Positions 13,996-20,014 of a DNA stretch of 27,627 bases are shown in pieces (the first letter of the stretch is position 1; every line of letters begins with the position of its first letter). This DNA comes from a virus: positions 1 through 27,627 of the IMG/VR virus record IMGVR_UViG_3300022890_000089; one strand, written 5' to 3'. A program made the position numbers and the translations under genes. The notes beneath the pieces were generated by a model that saw only the letters and a list, made by a program, of their open reading frames with translations, had not been told where the DNA came from and did no database searches.

Positions 13996-14039
13996 TGTTC
14001 ATTATCATCTCTATTTTTAATAATTAATCCTCTTACCAT
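13992..14039 (-). CDS. 15-residue leader peptide
   Basis: ATG 14039 is about 25 bases from a perfect early-type TATA box and starts MVRGLIIKNRDDNEQ. Its stop overlaps the next ATG (ATGA). It probably serves to load ribosomes on a leaderless message for the downstream gene rather than as a functional protein. Confidence 0.45.
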   Translation of the reverse strand: MVRGLIIKNRDDNEQ

Positions 14040-14079
14040 ATTATTATATATTTTTATAGTTTATAAATGTTTCTATTAT
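14034..14079 (-). repeat. 46-bp exact repeat, copy 1 (promoter plus start codon)
   Basis: Identical base for base with 18947-18992. It contains the promoter, the initiator region, the ATG and the next codon GTA. Conservation is beyond what promoter function needs, suggesting duplication or gene conversion. Confidence 0.8.
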
Positions 14080-14245
14080 CAAAATACTTGCACCAAGTCT
14101 TACCGTGATTGCCAGTATAACAGTGTTTATTGTCGACCATTTCTTCTGTTAAATAACAATCGTGCTTATTGCAATAAGCAGTTCCTGCTTTGACTAAATT
14201 TTCTAATTTAATCTTTCTCTTTTTTACTTTTGATTTCTTTGACAT
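14054..14245 (-). CDS. Small Cys/His-rich protein
   Basis: 63 residues. Basic N-terminus (KKSKVKKRKIK), then CNKHDC, HCYTGNHGKTWC, giving four Cys and several His, a possible zinc site. Its last codons and stop are made of the promoter of the next operon (NRNIYKL is coded by the BRE/TATA bases). It overlaps the preceding gene by 38 bases. Confidence 0.55.
   Translation of the reverse strand: MSKKSKVKKRKIKLENLVKAGTAYCNKHDCYLTEEMVDNKHCYTGNHGKTWCKYFDNRNIYKL
14060..14075 (-). promoter_or_regulatory. Early-type promoter before the SWIM/RusA operon
   Basis: Full consensus TAGAAACATTTATAAA on the minus strand, with ATG 14039 about 25 bases from the TATA centre. It lies in the 3' end of the preceding coding region. 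Confidence 0.7.
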
Positions 14246-14399
14246 CTTTAATTTTTTGTTCTAAATTGCAACCATGAAATTTATTCCCAGATATTAAAAA
14301 TGATATTGAACTTATAAAATATTCACAATCAAATTTATTTCTATTACAAATATATATCCCTCCGCAAAGTGTTGGGTTGCATTTAGTGGCATATATCAT
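14208..14399 (-). CDS. Small Cys-rich protein
   Basis: 63 residues with Cys at CNPTLC, CNRNKFDC and GCNLE, then a lysine-rich tail. It may bind metal. It overlaps the HAD gene by 17 bases and the next gene by 38. The long overlaps leave some doubt about the exact start. Family not recognised. Confidence 0.5.
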   Translation of the reverse strand: MIYATKCNPTLCGGIYICNRNKFDCEYFISSISFLISGNKFHGCNLEQKIKDVKEIKSKKEKD

Positions 14400-14739
14400 T
14401 TTTTTTTAAGAATTCCTCTAATCCTTTTAGGTTATTTTCTGTTTTATCATCAATTAATAAATCAAAATACATTTTATTAAAAATAATCTCGCTATATCTT
14501 ACACCATATAATCTTAACCAATGTGTTGTGATTTGACTAAACTTAATGCTTGGCCTTGCTGTCCATATAAGTATTTCATGTCCTTGATCATATAATTCGT
14601 TTACCTTGTCTATCATGTCATAATTTGGAATTGCATTTGCATATCTGTCTGTTGCTTCTTCTTTCGATATTGTTAAATAATCATCTTTACAAACATCTTT
14701 TTTTGTTAAGACTCCATCCACATCAAAAGCAAATTTCAT
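14383..14739 (-). CDS. HAD-superfamily phosphatase
   Basis: 118 residues. FDVDGVLT gives nucleophile Asp6 and Asp8. IWTARPS near 58 is motif II. Lys89 and DLLIDDK near 93 to 99 are motifs III and IV. The compact size resembles small viral and bacterial HAD phosphatases acting on nucleotides or polynucleotide ends. The ATG overlaps the stop of the dATP/dGTP diphosphohydrolase-like gene, hinting at a joint role in nucleotide metabolism. Substrate unknown. Confidence 0.85.
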   Translation of the reverse strand: MKFAFDVDGVLTKKDVCKDDYLTISKEEATDRYANAIPNYDMIDKVNELYDQGHEILIWTARPSIKFSQITTHWLRLYGVRYSEIIFNKMYFDLLIDDKTENNLKGLEEFLKKNDICH

Positions 14740-15083
14740 TTAAGTTCCTCATGTAAATAACCTTGTGCATTAAACATAACTCCGCAAAGTGCCTCTTTTA
14801 AATTTACTTTATTTCCTTTTTCATCAATAGTCTTATTTCCTCTGTAAATTAACCAAACTTGCATAAAATGTCTGAATAAACTTTTCATATATACTTCAGA
14901 TGATATTCCCTTCTGCCAGTTATCTGATTCCCTAATGCTTCCATCTGATTGAATTCTGTTTTTATTCATATAATTTCCAAACTCTTGAATAACCAATGGG
15001 CTTAAAAATCCTTCATAATCTGGCTTGTTTAGGTCTGTATCGCGTGTTGCTCCTGTTTTAAATTTTCTTACTTTAGATTTCAT
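14736..15083 (-). CDS. dATP/dGTP diphosphohydrolase-like protein (DUF5664 type)
   Basis: 115 residues. The start FKTGATRDTDLNKPDYEGFL, then IRESDNWQKGI, SLFRHFMQVW and EALCGVMFNAQGYLHEE closely follow the phage family described as dATP/dGTP diphosphohydrolase N-terminal domain (DUF5664). The conserved acidic and His residues suggest a MazG-like all-helical nucleotide hydrolase. It would trim dNTP pools. In some phages such enzymes accompany modified purines, but no PurZ is present here. The ATG overlaps the preceding small gene by 11 bases. Confidence 0.75.
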   Translation of the reverse strand: MKSKVRKFKTGATRDTDLNKPDYEGFLSPLVIQEFGNYMNKNRIQSDGSIRESDNWQKGISSEVYMKSLFRHFMQVWLIYRGNKTIDEKGNKVNLKEALCGVMFNAQGYLHEELK

Positions 15084-15249
15084 CTGGGTCCCTTACTCTA
15101 TAAAATGATATATCTCCATCTGGACCATAGATTATTGTTAAATCTTTGTCAAATGCTAAATCTACAAATTGTTCATAATTAAATTTTCTATTACTTCCAC
15201 CTGTTTCTAAAATTACATTTTTACGAAAAACATCTTTTAATGTAATCAT
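15073..15249 (-). CDS. 58-residue protein, unknown function
   Basis: ATG 15249 overlaps the stop of the metallophosphoesterase gene as ATGA. The product (start MITLKDVFRKN, later IYGPDGDISFYRVRD) is soluble with a likely beta hairpin. It overlaps the next gene by 11 bases. Tight coupling on both sides supports a real gene; no family recognised. Confidence 0.65.
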   Translation of the reverse strand: MITLKDVFRKNVILETGGSNRKFNYEQFVDLAFDKDLTIIYGPDGDISFYRVRDPDEI

Positions 15250-16085
15250 TCGAAAAACGGAACGAAAGTTGTAGTGACTCGTTCCAACCCCTTTTTTCTC
15301 ATATTAGCATCAATTATCCAATATCCTAAATGTGCAGGAGTTCCTATTTTTTTCATAAATGGTGTTTGTTCACATAATGTTGCTCCATCAATACAATAAA
15401 CGTTTCTATAAAACATCGACAAAGCCTTGTGGAAATGTCCTTGAATTAGCATGTGCGGTTTTTTTCCTCCACTAATCGATTCTACATATTTTTGCATTTT
15501 ATAAGAAAGTGCATAAGCTGTTCCTCCGCCTGGATGTCTTAATCTTAATTTTAATCCATTATCTAATATGATGTCTTGTTCGTCAAATCCTATAAAGTCA
15601 TAATGCTTTGATCGTCTTGATAATTCTTCTCCAATATTTAGACCCATATTGCCTTTATTGTGAAACCATCCTCCGTGTGAATCTTGTGCTTCTATCGAAT
15701 ATACTGGTTTTCTGAATTTTTTAAATTGCTCTGCGAAATATTTAAGCTGTTCGCTTGCTCCAATGTGTGTTAATTCATAAACGTGCCCTTCTCGTCCTGA
15801 CATTCCTTCGATTGTATCTCCAGCATTAACAAAAAACTCTACACCTTCCCGCTTGGCATCTTTTAACATTTTGTTTAGAATATCTGGTCTATAACATTTG
15901 TGGCCCATGTGGGCGTCTGCGAATGCTGCAAATTTAACATGGTTGTCTGGGAAGTCTATTCTTTTTGGTTTGTATTTATTTTTATCTGCACCCTTTAACC
16001 CTTTTAATATTAATGCCAATTCTTTGTCAGATAGATTCTTCTTTTCAACCAGATTTAAAATTTTGTTTATCTTTTTTTTAACCAT
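15246..16085 (-). CDS. Calcineurin-like metallophosphoesterase
   Basis: 279 residues. Metal-binding motifs occur in order: FADAHMGH at 55-62, NAGDTIEG at 87-94, DSHGGWFH near 135, and QGHFHKA at 215-221. These fit phosphoesterases cleaving phosphodiesters or phosphomonoesters. An N-terminal helical extension of about 45 residues precedes the core. Similar genes are common in phage replication modules with uncertain substrate, possibly DNA ends or nucleotides. Expressed from an early-type promoter 30 bases upstream and followed by the nucleotide-pool genes. Confidence 0.88.
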   Translation of the reverse strand: MVKKKINKILNLVEKKNLSDKELALILKGLKGADKNKYKPKRIDFPDNHVKFAAFADAHMGHKCYRPDILNKMLKDAKREGVEFFVNAGDTIEGMSGREGHVYELTHIGASEQLKYFAEQFKKFRKPVYSIEAQDSHGGWFHNKGNMGLNIGEELSRRSKHYDFIGFDEQDIILDNGLKLRLRHPGGGTAYALSYKMQKYVESISGGKKPHMLIQGHFHKALSMFYRNVYCIDGATLCEQTPFMKKIGTPAHLGYWIIDANMRKKGLERVTTTFVPFFE

Positions 16086-16113
16086 CTTCTTATGTTTTTA
16101 AAGTTTTTATTTT

Positions 16114-16128
16114 ATTTATATGTTTCTA
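16114..16128 (-). promoter_or_regulatory. Early-type promoter of the metallophosphoesterase operon
   Basis: The minus strand reads TAGAAACATATAAAT. TAG at 16128-16126 is the stop of the preceding 77-residue gene. The ATG at 16085 is about 32 bases from the TATA centre. Confidence 0.6.
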
Positions 16129-16359
16129 TTTCTTGTAGCTACTTGATAGTTCATATAATTTATCTTTTAAGTTCTCTAATGTTTGATATTGATCGCCAGC
16201 CATTGTTTCTTGCATCCCTTCTATCATGTTTTCCAAATCGCTTAATAGTATTAACTCTAAATGTTGTAAATCTTTTTTAATAAACCTTTTTCTGAATCCT
16301 TTTGGCAAATTTATTAATGCGTTTCTCCATAAATCTATTGTTGCTTTGTATATTTTCAT
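16126..16359 (-). CDS. Small helical protein, unknown
   Basis: 77 residues, helical and amphipathic (LWRNALINLPKGFRKRFI, then LELILLSDLENMIEGMQE). The ATG overlaps the stop of the previous gene as ATGA. The TAG stop is the beginning of the next promoter. No family recognised. Confidence 0.6.
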   Translation of the reverse strand: MKIYKATIDLWRNALINLPKGFRKRFIKKDLQHLELILLSDLENMIEGMQETMAGDQYQTLENLKDKLYELSSSYKK

Positions 16360-16541
16360 TTGTTCCCACCTGTGATATTAAGCGGATACTTAAAGTTTTC
16401 TAATGCGATAAGGTGTCCTTGCATTTCTCCAATTAACATAAACAACTTCTCTGCAAACTTTGCAGATTCTTCAGATGGTACTACAAATTTATTAAAATCT
16501 TCAAGGATTTCATCTATTCTTTCTGAGTAAATTGTTTTCAT
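16356..16541 (-). CDS. Small helical protein, unknown
   Basis: 61 residues (start MKTIYSERIDEILED). GGAGG lies ten bases before the ATG. A 13-codon reading frame from ATG 16579 ends on this ATG (ATGA) and contains that ribosome site, so it may be a leader. It forms a pair with the following 77-residue gene. No family recognised. Confidence 0.6.
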   Translation of the reverse strand: MKTIYSERIDEILEDFNKFVVPSEESAKFAEKLFMLIGEMQGHLIALENFKYPLNITGGNK

Positions 16542-16592
16542 TTATTCACTTCCTCCAGAATTTGTGTTTCTTTTTTCATTGTTAATATAATT

Positions 16593-16638
16593 CCTCGTCT
16601 TTCCGAGGTGTCAAAGCCTATATTATGCATACTTAGGC
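16593..16638 (-). other. Two RNA hairpins downstream of a tRNA-like element
   Basis: On the minus strand GCCTA...TAGGC (16638-16616, 13-base loop) is followed by CCTCG-GAAAGA-CGAGG (16608-16593). No T-run follows, so they are not simple terminators. They lie between the tRNA-like element and the next operon and may be processing or stability structures. Confidence 0.5.
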
Positions 16639-16641
16639 AAA

Positions 16642-16717
16642 TACCCGTGCTTGGATTTTAACCCACAACCTGCGGTTTTCAGTTCGTTGTTGTTTTAAGC
16701 TACTCGAACTCACGGGC
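16642..16717 (-). ncRNA. tRNA-like element, degenerate
   Basis: A 76-base stretch begins GCCCGTG and ends CACGGGTA, pairing as a seven-base acceptor stem (one G-U) with an A discriminator. GGGTTAAAATCC sits where the T-loop should be, with A in place of the invariant C56. A CTGAAAA loop, matching a Phe GAA anticodon loop, is correctly placed, but the bases around it do not pair as an anticodon stem. An alternative fold pairs GTTCG with CGAAC. It is best seen as a decayed tRNA or a tRNA mimic, not a standard tRNA. Confidence 0.35.
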
Positions 16718-16719
16718 TT

Positions 16720-16740
16720 AATAAAAAAAAATATAATAAT
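16720..16740 (-). terminator. T-rich terminator after the pentapeptide-repeat gene
   Basis: The minus strand has a run of nine T residues preceded by TTATTATA, seven bases after the stop of the pentapeptide-repeat gene and just before the tRNA-like element. No hairpin precedes it. Fits archaeal-type termination. Confidence 0.45.
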
Positions 16741-16747
16741 AAATTGT

Positions 16748-17179
16748 TTAGTTTAGTTGTTCAATTAATTGTTTTAGTTGCTCTTTTTTATAAGATTTTA
16801 GATTAATTATAATACCTTCTGATTTAGCATTTCTTAAATCAGCACCACTTAAATCAGCATTTCTTAAATTAGCATTTCTTAAATCAGCATAACTTAAATT
16901 GGCATTTCTTAAATCAGCACCACTTAAATCAGCATTTCTTAAATTAGCATTTCTTAAATCAGCATAACTTAAATTGGCATTTCTTAAATCAGCACCACTT
17001 AAATCAGCATTTCTTAAATTAGCATTTCTTAAATCAGCATATCTTAAATTGGCATTTCTTAAATCAGCATATCTTAAAGAATATCCTTTATATTCAAAAA
17101 TTACTTTTTTTGAATCATATCTTGAATAAATCTTAATAGTTTTTTCTTCTATTTCTTGGCCACATTTATCACATTTCAT
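16748..17179 (-). CDS. Pentapeptide-repeat protein with an N-terminal zinc knuckle
   Basis: 143 residues. The start MKCDKCGQ is a CxxC knuckle. Residues about 35 to 118 are pentapeptide repeats ([20 protein letters not shown]), which fold into a square right-handed beta helix. A charged helix ends the protein ([14 protein letters not shown]). Such proteins can mimic DNA and bind topoisomerases, or serve as scaffolds; the role here is unknown. The repeat region is built from 75-bp tandem units almost identical in DNA. The ATG overlaps the preceding gene as ATGA. Confidence 0.8.
   Translation of the reverse strand: MKCDKCGQEIEEKTIKIYSRYDSKKVIFEYKGYSLRYADLRNANLRYADLRNANLRNADLSGADLRNANLSYADLRNANLRNADLSGADLRNANLSYADLRNANLRNADLSGADLRNAKSEGIIINLKSYKKEQLKQLIEQLN
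16833..17057 (-). repeat. Three 75-bp tandem repeats coding for pentapeptides
   Basis: Units start at 16833, 16908 and 16983. Units 1 and 2 are identical, unit 3 differs at one base. Each unit codes 25 residues, five pentapeptides, so expansion or loss keeps the frame. The near identity implies recent amplification. Confidence 0.95.
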
Positions 17180-17697
17180 TTTAATTCTTCAGCCATTACT
17201 TCTCCTATATTTAAATAATCTCTAAATGCTCTCCCTTTTGCTCTTGTGTGGGCCATTTCAACTGGGTGGTCTGATGTCATTTTTCCTGTATTTTCAGGAG
17301 TTGAACTTCCAATTCCATCGAATATTTGTCCACCTGCTGTTAATCTTATTTTAACCCAAGCTTTAGTCATATCATCTGATATTACTTCATTTAAGATTTC
17401 CATTGAAAACTCTCCTTTTTCGTGAGCTTTTTTAAGTAATCCTTCGTATGTCATGTAACTTTTACCTTTAATATCTATTATATTATTTTTAGGTTCACTT
17501 GGTATAAATGCTTTTGGAGATTCTCCAGTTTGTTCTAGTTTAATAAAACTTATCTTATCATCTTTGATAGTTATTTCATTAATTCCTAGTTTGATAAAAC
17601 TTTCTAACACAAAAGGCATTACTTCGTATTCTTTAGATTTTCCATCTTTTTCAACGGTTACTTTTGGATAATTAATTTTTGTTATTTTTGCTATCAT
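17176..17697 (-). CDS. Possible single-strand annealing / Rad52-like protein
   Basis: 173 residues. An N-terminal beta region ([19 protein letters not shown]) is followed by [32 protein letters not shown] and [21 protein letters not shown]. The last pattern resembles the alanine/arginine helix that closes the core of Rad52-like and related annealing proteins (xxAxTRAxGRAxR). Size and place in a replication/recombination region support this, as do the RusA and SWIM genes elsewhere in the window. This is a weak family call; it could instead be an unrelated ssDNA-binding protein. Confidence 0.45.
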   Translation of the reverse strand: MIAKITKINYPKVTVEKDGKSKEYEVMPFVLESFIKLGINEITIKDDKISFIKLEQTGESPKAFIPSEPKNNIIDIKGKSYMTYEGLLKKAHEKGEFSMEILNEVISDDMTKAWVKIRLTAGGQIFDGIGSSTPENTGKMTSDHPVEMAHTRAKGRAFRDYLNIGEVMAEELK

Positions 17698-17876
17698 TCG
17701 AATTTTCTAAGCAATTCAAACGTTTTAAAATTTAAATTATCACTATAATTACTACACTTTGCTTTTTCAAGTGATCCTGCAGCCATTGTTAATCCAAATA
17801 AAAATTCAAATTCTTCTCTTGTCTCTAATGTTAAAACAATCGGCACAAAACCTTTCTTTGTTTCTTCTATTTTCAT
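17694..17876 (-). CDS. Small protein of unknown function
   Basis: 60 residues. VPIVLTLETREEFEFLFGLTMAA then [11 protein letters not shown] resembles short phage proteins with an LETREE helix, whose function I do not know. The ATG overlaps the zinc-ribbon gene stop (ATGA), and GGAGG stands before it. The stop overlaps the next gene as ATGA. Confidence 0.6.
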   Translation of the reverse strand: MKIEETKKGFVPIVLTLETREEFEFLFGLTMAAGSLEKAKCSNYSDNLNFKTFELLRKFE

Positions 17877-17998
17877 TTGCTTTTCCTCCTTTCACCTATT
17901 TCAGACTTTTTTATTTCTTTTAAACATTTAAAACATATTGTGCCTTCTCCATTACACTCATCGTATTCAATCTCATTGCCACATTCTTCGCAATTCAT
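17873..17998 (-). CDS. 41-residue zinc-ribbon peptide
   Basis: The start MNCEECGNE and later CFKC give paired CxxC knuckles, with an extra Cys in between. The ATG overlaps the previous stop (ATGA) and its own stop overlaps the next ATG. The C-terminal codons carry the GGAGG of the next gene. Real but functionally unassigned. Confidence 0.6.
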   Translation of the reverse strand: MNCEECGNEIEYDECNGEGTICFKCLKEIKKSEIGERRKSK

Positions 17999-18090
17999 AA
18001 TTCTTCCTCTAATCTTTTATTTTCTTTTTGCAATCTTCTTATAATTATATTATTGCTTTCAATTAAATCTTCTATAAATTCATTATTCAT
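17995..18090 (-). CDS. 31-residue helical peptide
   Basis: Starts MNNEFIEDLIESNN and continues as a charged helix. ATG and stop overlap both neighbours as ATGA, and its end contains GAGGAAG, a ribosome site for the zinc-ribbon peptide. It may work mainly as a coupling frame. Confidence 0.45.
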   Translation of the reverse strand: MNNEFIEDLIESNNIIIRRLQKENKRLEEEL

Positions 18091-18338
18091 TTTTTAACTC
18101 CAAATTTAAATCTATTATCCCATTCTTTTTTTGTTACTTCTTTATTAAATATCCAAAATTTATTTTCATCTTTTTTTTCTAAATTTAAATTTTTACACAT
18201 AGATCCATTTACTAAATTTTTACAATAATAACAATAATCACAATCATCACAATAATCACAAAAATTACAAAAATTACAAAAATTATTAAAATTACAAGAA
18301 TTACAAAAATTACAAGAATTACAAGAATTACAATTCAT
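18087..18338 (-). CDS. Cysteine-triplet repeat protein, unknown function
   Basis: 83 residues. Residues 3 to about 39 are a period-three repeat, mostly CNx or CDx (for example CNSCNFCNSC and CDDCDYCYYC), with about 13 Cys. The C-terminus (FWIFNKEVTKKEWDNRF) is an ordinary domain that I associate with gut phage proteins bearing the same repeat. The period of three would place all Cys on one face of a beta helix, fit for a metal cluster. GGAGG precedes the ATG. Function unknown. Confidence 0.7.
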   Translation of the reverse strand: MNCNSCNSCNFCNSCNFNNFCNFCNFCDYCDDCDYCYYCKNLVNGSMCKNLNLEKKDENKFWIFNKEVTKKEWDNRFKFGVKK

Positions 18339-18372
18339 TTATTAACTTCCTCCGCCAATCTTTTTATATTAC

Positions 18373-18564
18373 TCATTTTCTTTGCCTTTTTTTAGTCCCC
18401 TTGGCGAACTTTCTATTTAATTTTGGTTTTGGTGGGTTCATTCCGTGTATTTTATCATGACATTTTCTGCATACAAATATAAATGGCTCAGTATGTCCTC
18501 CGTTTAGACTATGCTTGTTTAATAATCTTATATTTTTACAATCTGGACATCTTCCTAATTTCAT
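18373..18564 (-). CDS. Small HNH-like zinc protein
   Basis: 63 residues. CPDCKNIRLLNKHSLNGGH near the start and CRKCHDKIHGM near residue 32 form the paired CxxC with His residues of small HNH nucleases, followed by a basic tail (KFAKGTKKRQRK). It may cut or nick DNA or be a degenerate zinc DNA-binding protein. It overlaps the winged-helix gene by four bases. Confidence 0.65.
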   Translation of the reverse strand: MKLGRCPDCKNIRLLNKHSLNGGHTEPFIFVCRKCHDKIHGMNPPKPKLNRKFAKGTKKRQRK

Positions 18565-18818
18565 ATTGTTGTCTTCCAGTAGATTGTTTTTCTACCTGTA
18601 TTTAAATCTGGTCCTTGGAATGCTACGCCTACAAGTTTCTTTTCTCTTAATTCTTTTACTCTTGGTGTTACTGAATTAATTTGCCATCCTAATTTACGTC
18701 CTATCATCTGATTATTTGCTGTTTTTAGGCATTTTAAAGCATTATAAACAACTTTCTGCTTATCGCCTAAGTTATACTTAACTTCTTCAAAAACCAACCT
18801 GCTTGTCTCTTGTATCAT
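18561..18818 (-). CDS. Winged-helix DNA-binding protein
   Basis: 85 residues. KVVYNALKCLKTANNQMIGRKLGWQINSVTPRVKELREKKLVG is a clear helix-turn-helix, followed by a wing ending TGRKTIYWK. This pattern recurs in small phage proteins. Overlaps the 45-residue gene upstream as ATGA and the HNH-like gene downstream. Probable early regulator. Confidence 0.75.
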   Translation of the reverse strand: MIQETSRLVFEEVKYNLGDKQKVVYNALKCLKTANNQMIGRKLGWQINSVTPRVKELREKKLVGVAFQGPDLNTGRKTIYWKTTI

Positions 18819-18952
18819 TTGTTTTCCTCAATATATTTTTTAGGGTCTTTTGTTAGTTCGATTAAATCACCAATTGTCTTACCTTGTTTTTCCATTCTTC
18901 TTAAAACCTTTCCGCTTAAAATAATGTTTGTTTTTTCCTCTTTTTTTACCAT
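18815..18952 (-). CDS. 45-residue basic protein at the head of the winged-helix operon
   Basis: Start MVKKEEKTNIILSG, then KVLRRMEKQGKTIGDLIELTKD. It resembles a short ribbon-helix-helix protein, but the match is weak. ATG 18952 is about 25 bases from an early-type TATA box (leaderless). Its stop overlaps the next ATG (ATGA). Confidence 0.6.
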   Translation of the reverse strand: MVKKEEKTNIILSGKVLRRMEKQGKTIGDLIELTKDPKKYIEENK

Positions 18953-18992
18953 ATTATTATATATTTTTATAGTTTATAAATGTTTCTATTAT
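18947..18992 (-). repeat. 46-bp exact repeat, copy 2 (promoter plus start codon)
   Basis: Identical with 14034-14079. The two genes that begin here share only the first two codons. Confidence 0.8.
18973..18988 (-). promoter_or_regulatory. Early-type promoter of the 18952-16356 gene cluster
   Basis: Full consensus TAGAAACATTTATAAA on the minus strand, about 25 bases before ATG 18952 and five bases after the stop of the preceding gene. Confidence 0.7.
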
Positions 18993-19283
18993 TTATCTAA
19001 TCCAACTTTTCATCCAATAAGGGGTCGTATCTTTCTTGGCTTTAGTATATCGTCGGTGAATTTTTGGTTCTATATTTTTTATTGGTTTTTCTCTTCCAGT
19101 GTGTATATCTCCTCTAGTAACTTCATTTAATACTTTTGCTTTCTTTGTTATATAATCTCTCAATAATTCGTCAAATTCTTGTCTATTTTGTACTTTAACC
19201 ATTCTACTACCTTTAATCATCTGATCATCTTTATCTGTGATCTCTTCTCTTAATTGTTGGGTTTTTTCAATCGTGTCTTTCAT
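18993..19283 (-). CDS. Small charged protein, unknown function
   Basis: 96 residues, helical start (EKTQQLREEITDKDDQM), then VQNRQEFDELLRDYITKKAKVL, and a basic end with aromatic residues (PYWMKSWIR). Overlaps the preceding gene by 17 bases. No family recognised. Confidence 0.6.
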   Translation of the reverse strand: MKDTIEKTQQLREEITDKDDQMIKGSRMVKVQNRQEFDELLRDYITKKAKVLNEVTRGDIHTGREKPIKNIEPKIHRRYTKAKKDTTPYWMKSWIR

Positions 19284-19683
19284 TTCTTGGTTTAAGCGAA
19301 TTATCTTTTATCAACTCTTTTGCTCTTTTGTTCATTAATTCCAATTTCTTATCTTGTGGTAAAGCTTTCCATATATCCTCTATTTTTTTATAACATCTTG
19401 CTGCTGCTTTTGATCTTATTATTCTTATATGTGGAAGTTGATTATATATTTTTAGTTTTTCTATAACCTCTGGTCTTTGGCGATACTCTTTTCTATATAT
19501 CTTTAGTCTTTCTATAACATCTGGTCTTTTGTGATACTCTTTAATATATTGTTTAAACTTTTCAGAATTATTATATTTTTTACTATTTTTATTATTTGCA
19601 ATTATTCTACATATTTCACAGTACTTTACGCTATGGTGAACGTCTATTAATTCCTTTTCGCAAATTAAGCATTTTTTGTTCAT
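19267..19683 (-). CDS. Zinc-knuckle protein with RPxVIExLKIY repeats
   Basis: 138 residues. N-terminus CLICEKELIDVHHSVKYC then EICR gives a CxxC...H...CxxC zinc site. Two copies of YxKEYxxRPxVIExLKIY follow (about residues 46 to 80). A basic helical end may bind nucleic acid. Similar RPEV-repeat proteins are common in archaea and phages, related in places to HNH proteins, but no HNH core is visible. The ATG overlaps the coiled-coil gene stop (ATGA). Confidence 0.6.
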   Translation of the reverse strand: MNKKCLICEKELIDVHHSVKYCEICRIIANNKNSKKYNNSEKFKQYIKEYHKRPDVIERLKIYRKEYRQRPEVIEKLKIYNQLPHIRIIRSKAAARCYKKIEDIWKALPQDKKLELMNKRAKELIKDNSLKPRNERHD

Positions 19684-19976
19684 TCTAAGTCCCTTAATTC
19701 GTAATTTAATTCTTTTAATTCATCTGATAGTCTGACTAACTTGTCTGATCTTTCGGCTATTTGTTTTTTTAATTGCCTTCTTTGTTCTAATATTCCACTA
19801 ATTTTAATTTTTTGGAACTCTGGCTTATTAGAAAAATGTGTGACTAACGCTTGACGAACTTCGGCAGAAACTTTCATACTATCTCCATTTTTGATTAAAT
19901 ATTCCATGATTTGTCTTGCTAGTTCTCCTTTTTTTCCGAATGATATACTTTTACTTAATCTCAGTTTTTTTGTCAT
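19680..19976 (-). CDS. Helical/coiled-coil protein beside the repeat arrays
   Basis: 98 residues. FGKKGELARQIMEYLIKNGDSMKVSAEVRQAL could be a helix-turn-helix, followed by a coiled coil (RRQLKKQIAERSDKLVRLSDEL). The ATG is 15 bases from the AGTTAACAACT array, so this protein may be controlled by, or bind, the array. No family recognised. Confidence 0.6.
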   Translation of the reverse strand: MTKKLRLSKSISFGKKGELARQIMEYLIKNGDSMKVSAEVRQALVTHFSNKPEFQKIKISGILEQRRQLKKQIAERSDKLVRLSDELKELNYELRDLE

Positions 19977-19990
19977 TTTGCGTTTAAATT

Positions 19991-20014
19991 AGTTAACAAC
20001 TTTAGTTAACAACT
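19991..20014 (+). repeat. Paired 11-bp repeat array, left
   Basis: AGTTAACAACT occurs at 19991-20001 and 20004-20014, 13 bases apart. The same word in reverse orientation forms an identical pair at 20185-20208. A partial reverse copy (AGTTGTTAGC) lies at 20031-20040. Possible iterons or operators. Confidence 0.85.

Noticed and set aside
14736-15083. Evidence for a 2-aminoadenine (Z) genome
   Set aside because: The diphosphohydrolase-like family alone is not enough. No PurZ-like adenylosuccinate synthetase or matching polymerase is present in the window.
16833-17057. CRISPR array
   Set aside because: The regular repeats are contiguous, contain no variable spacers and code for pentapeptides in frame.
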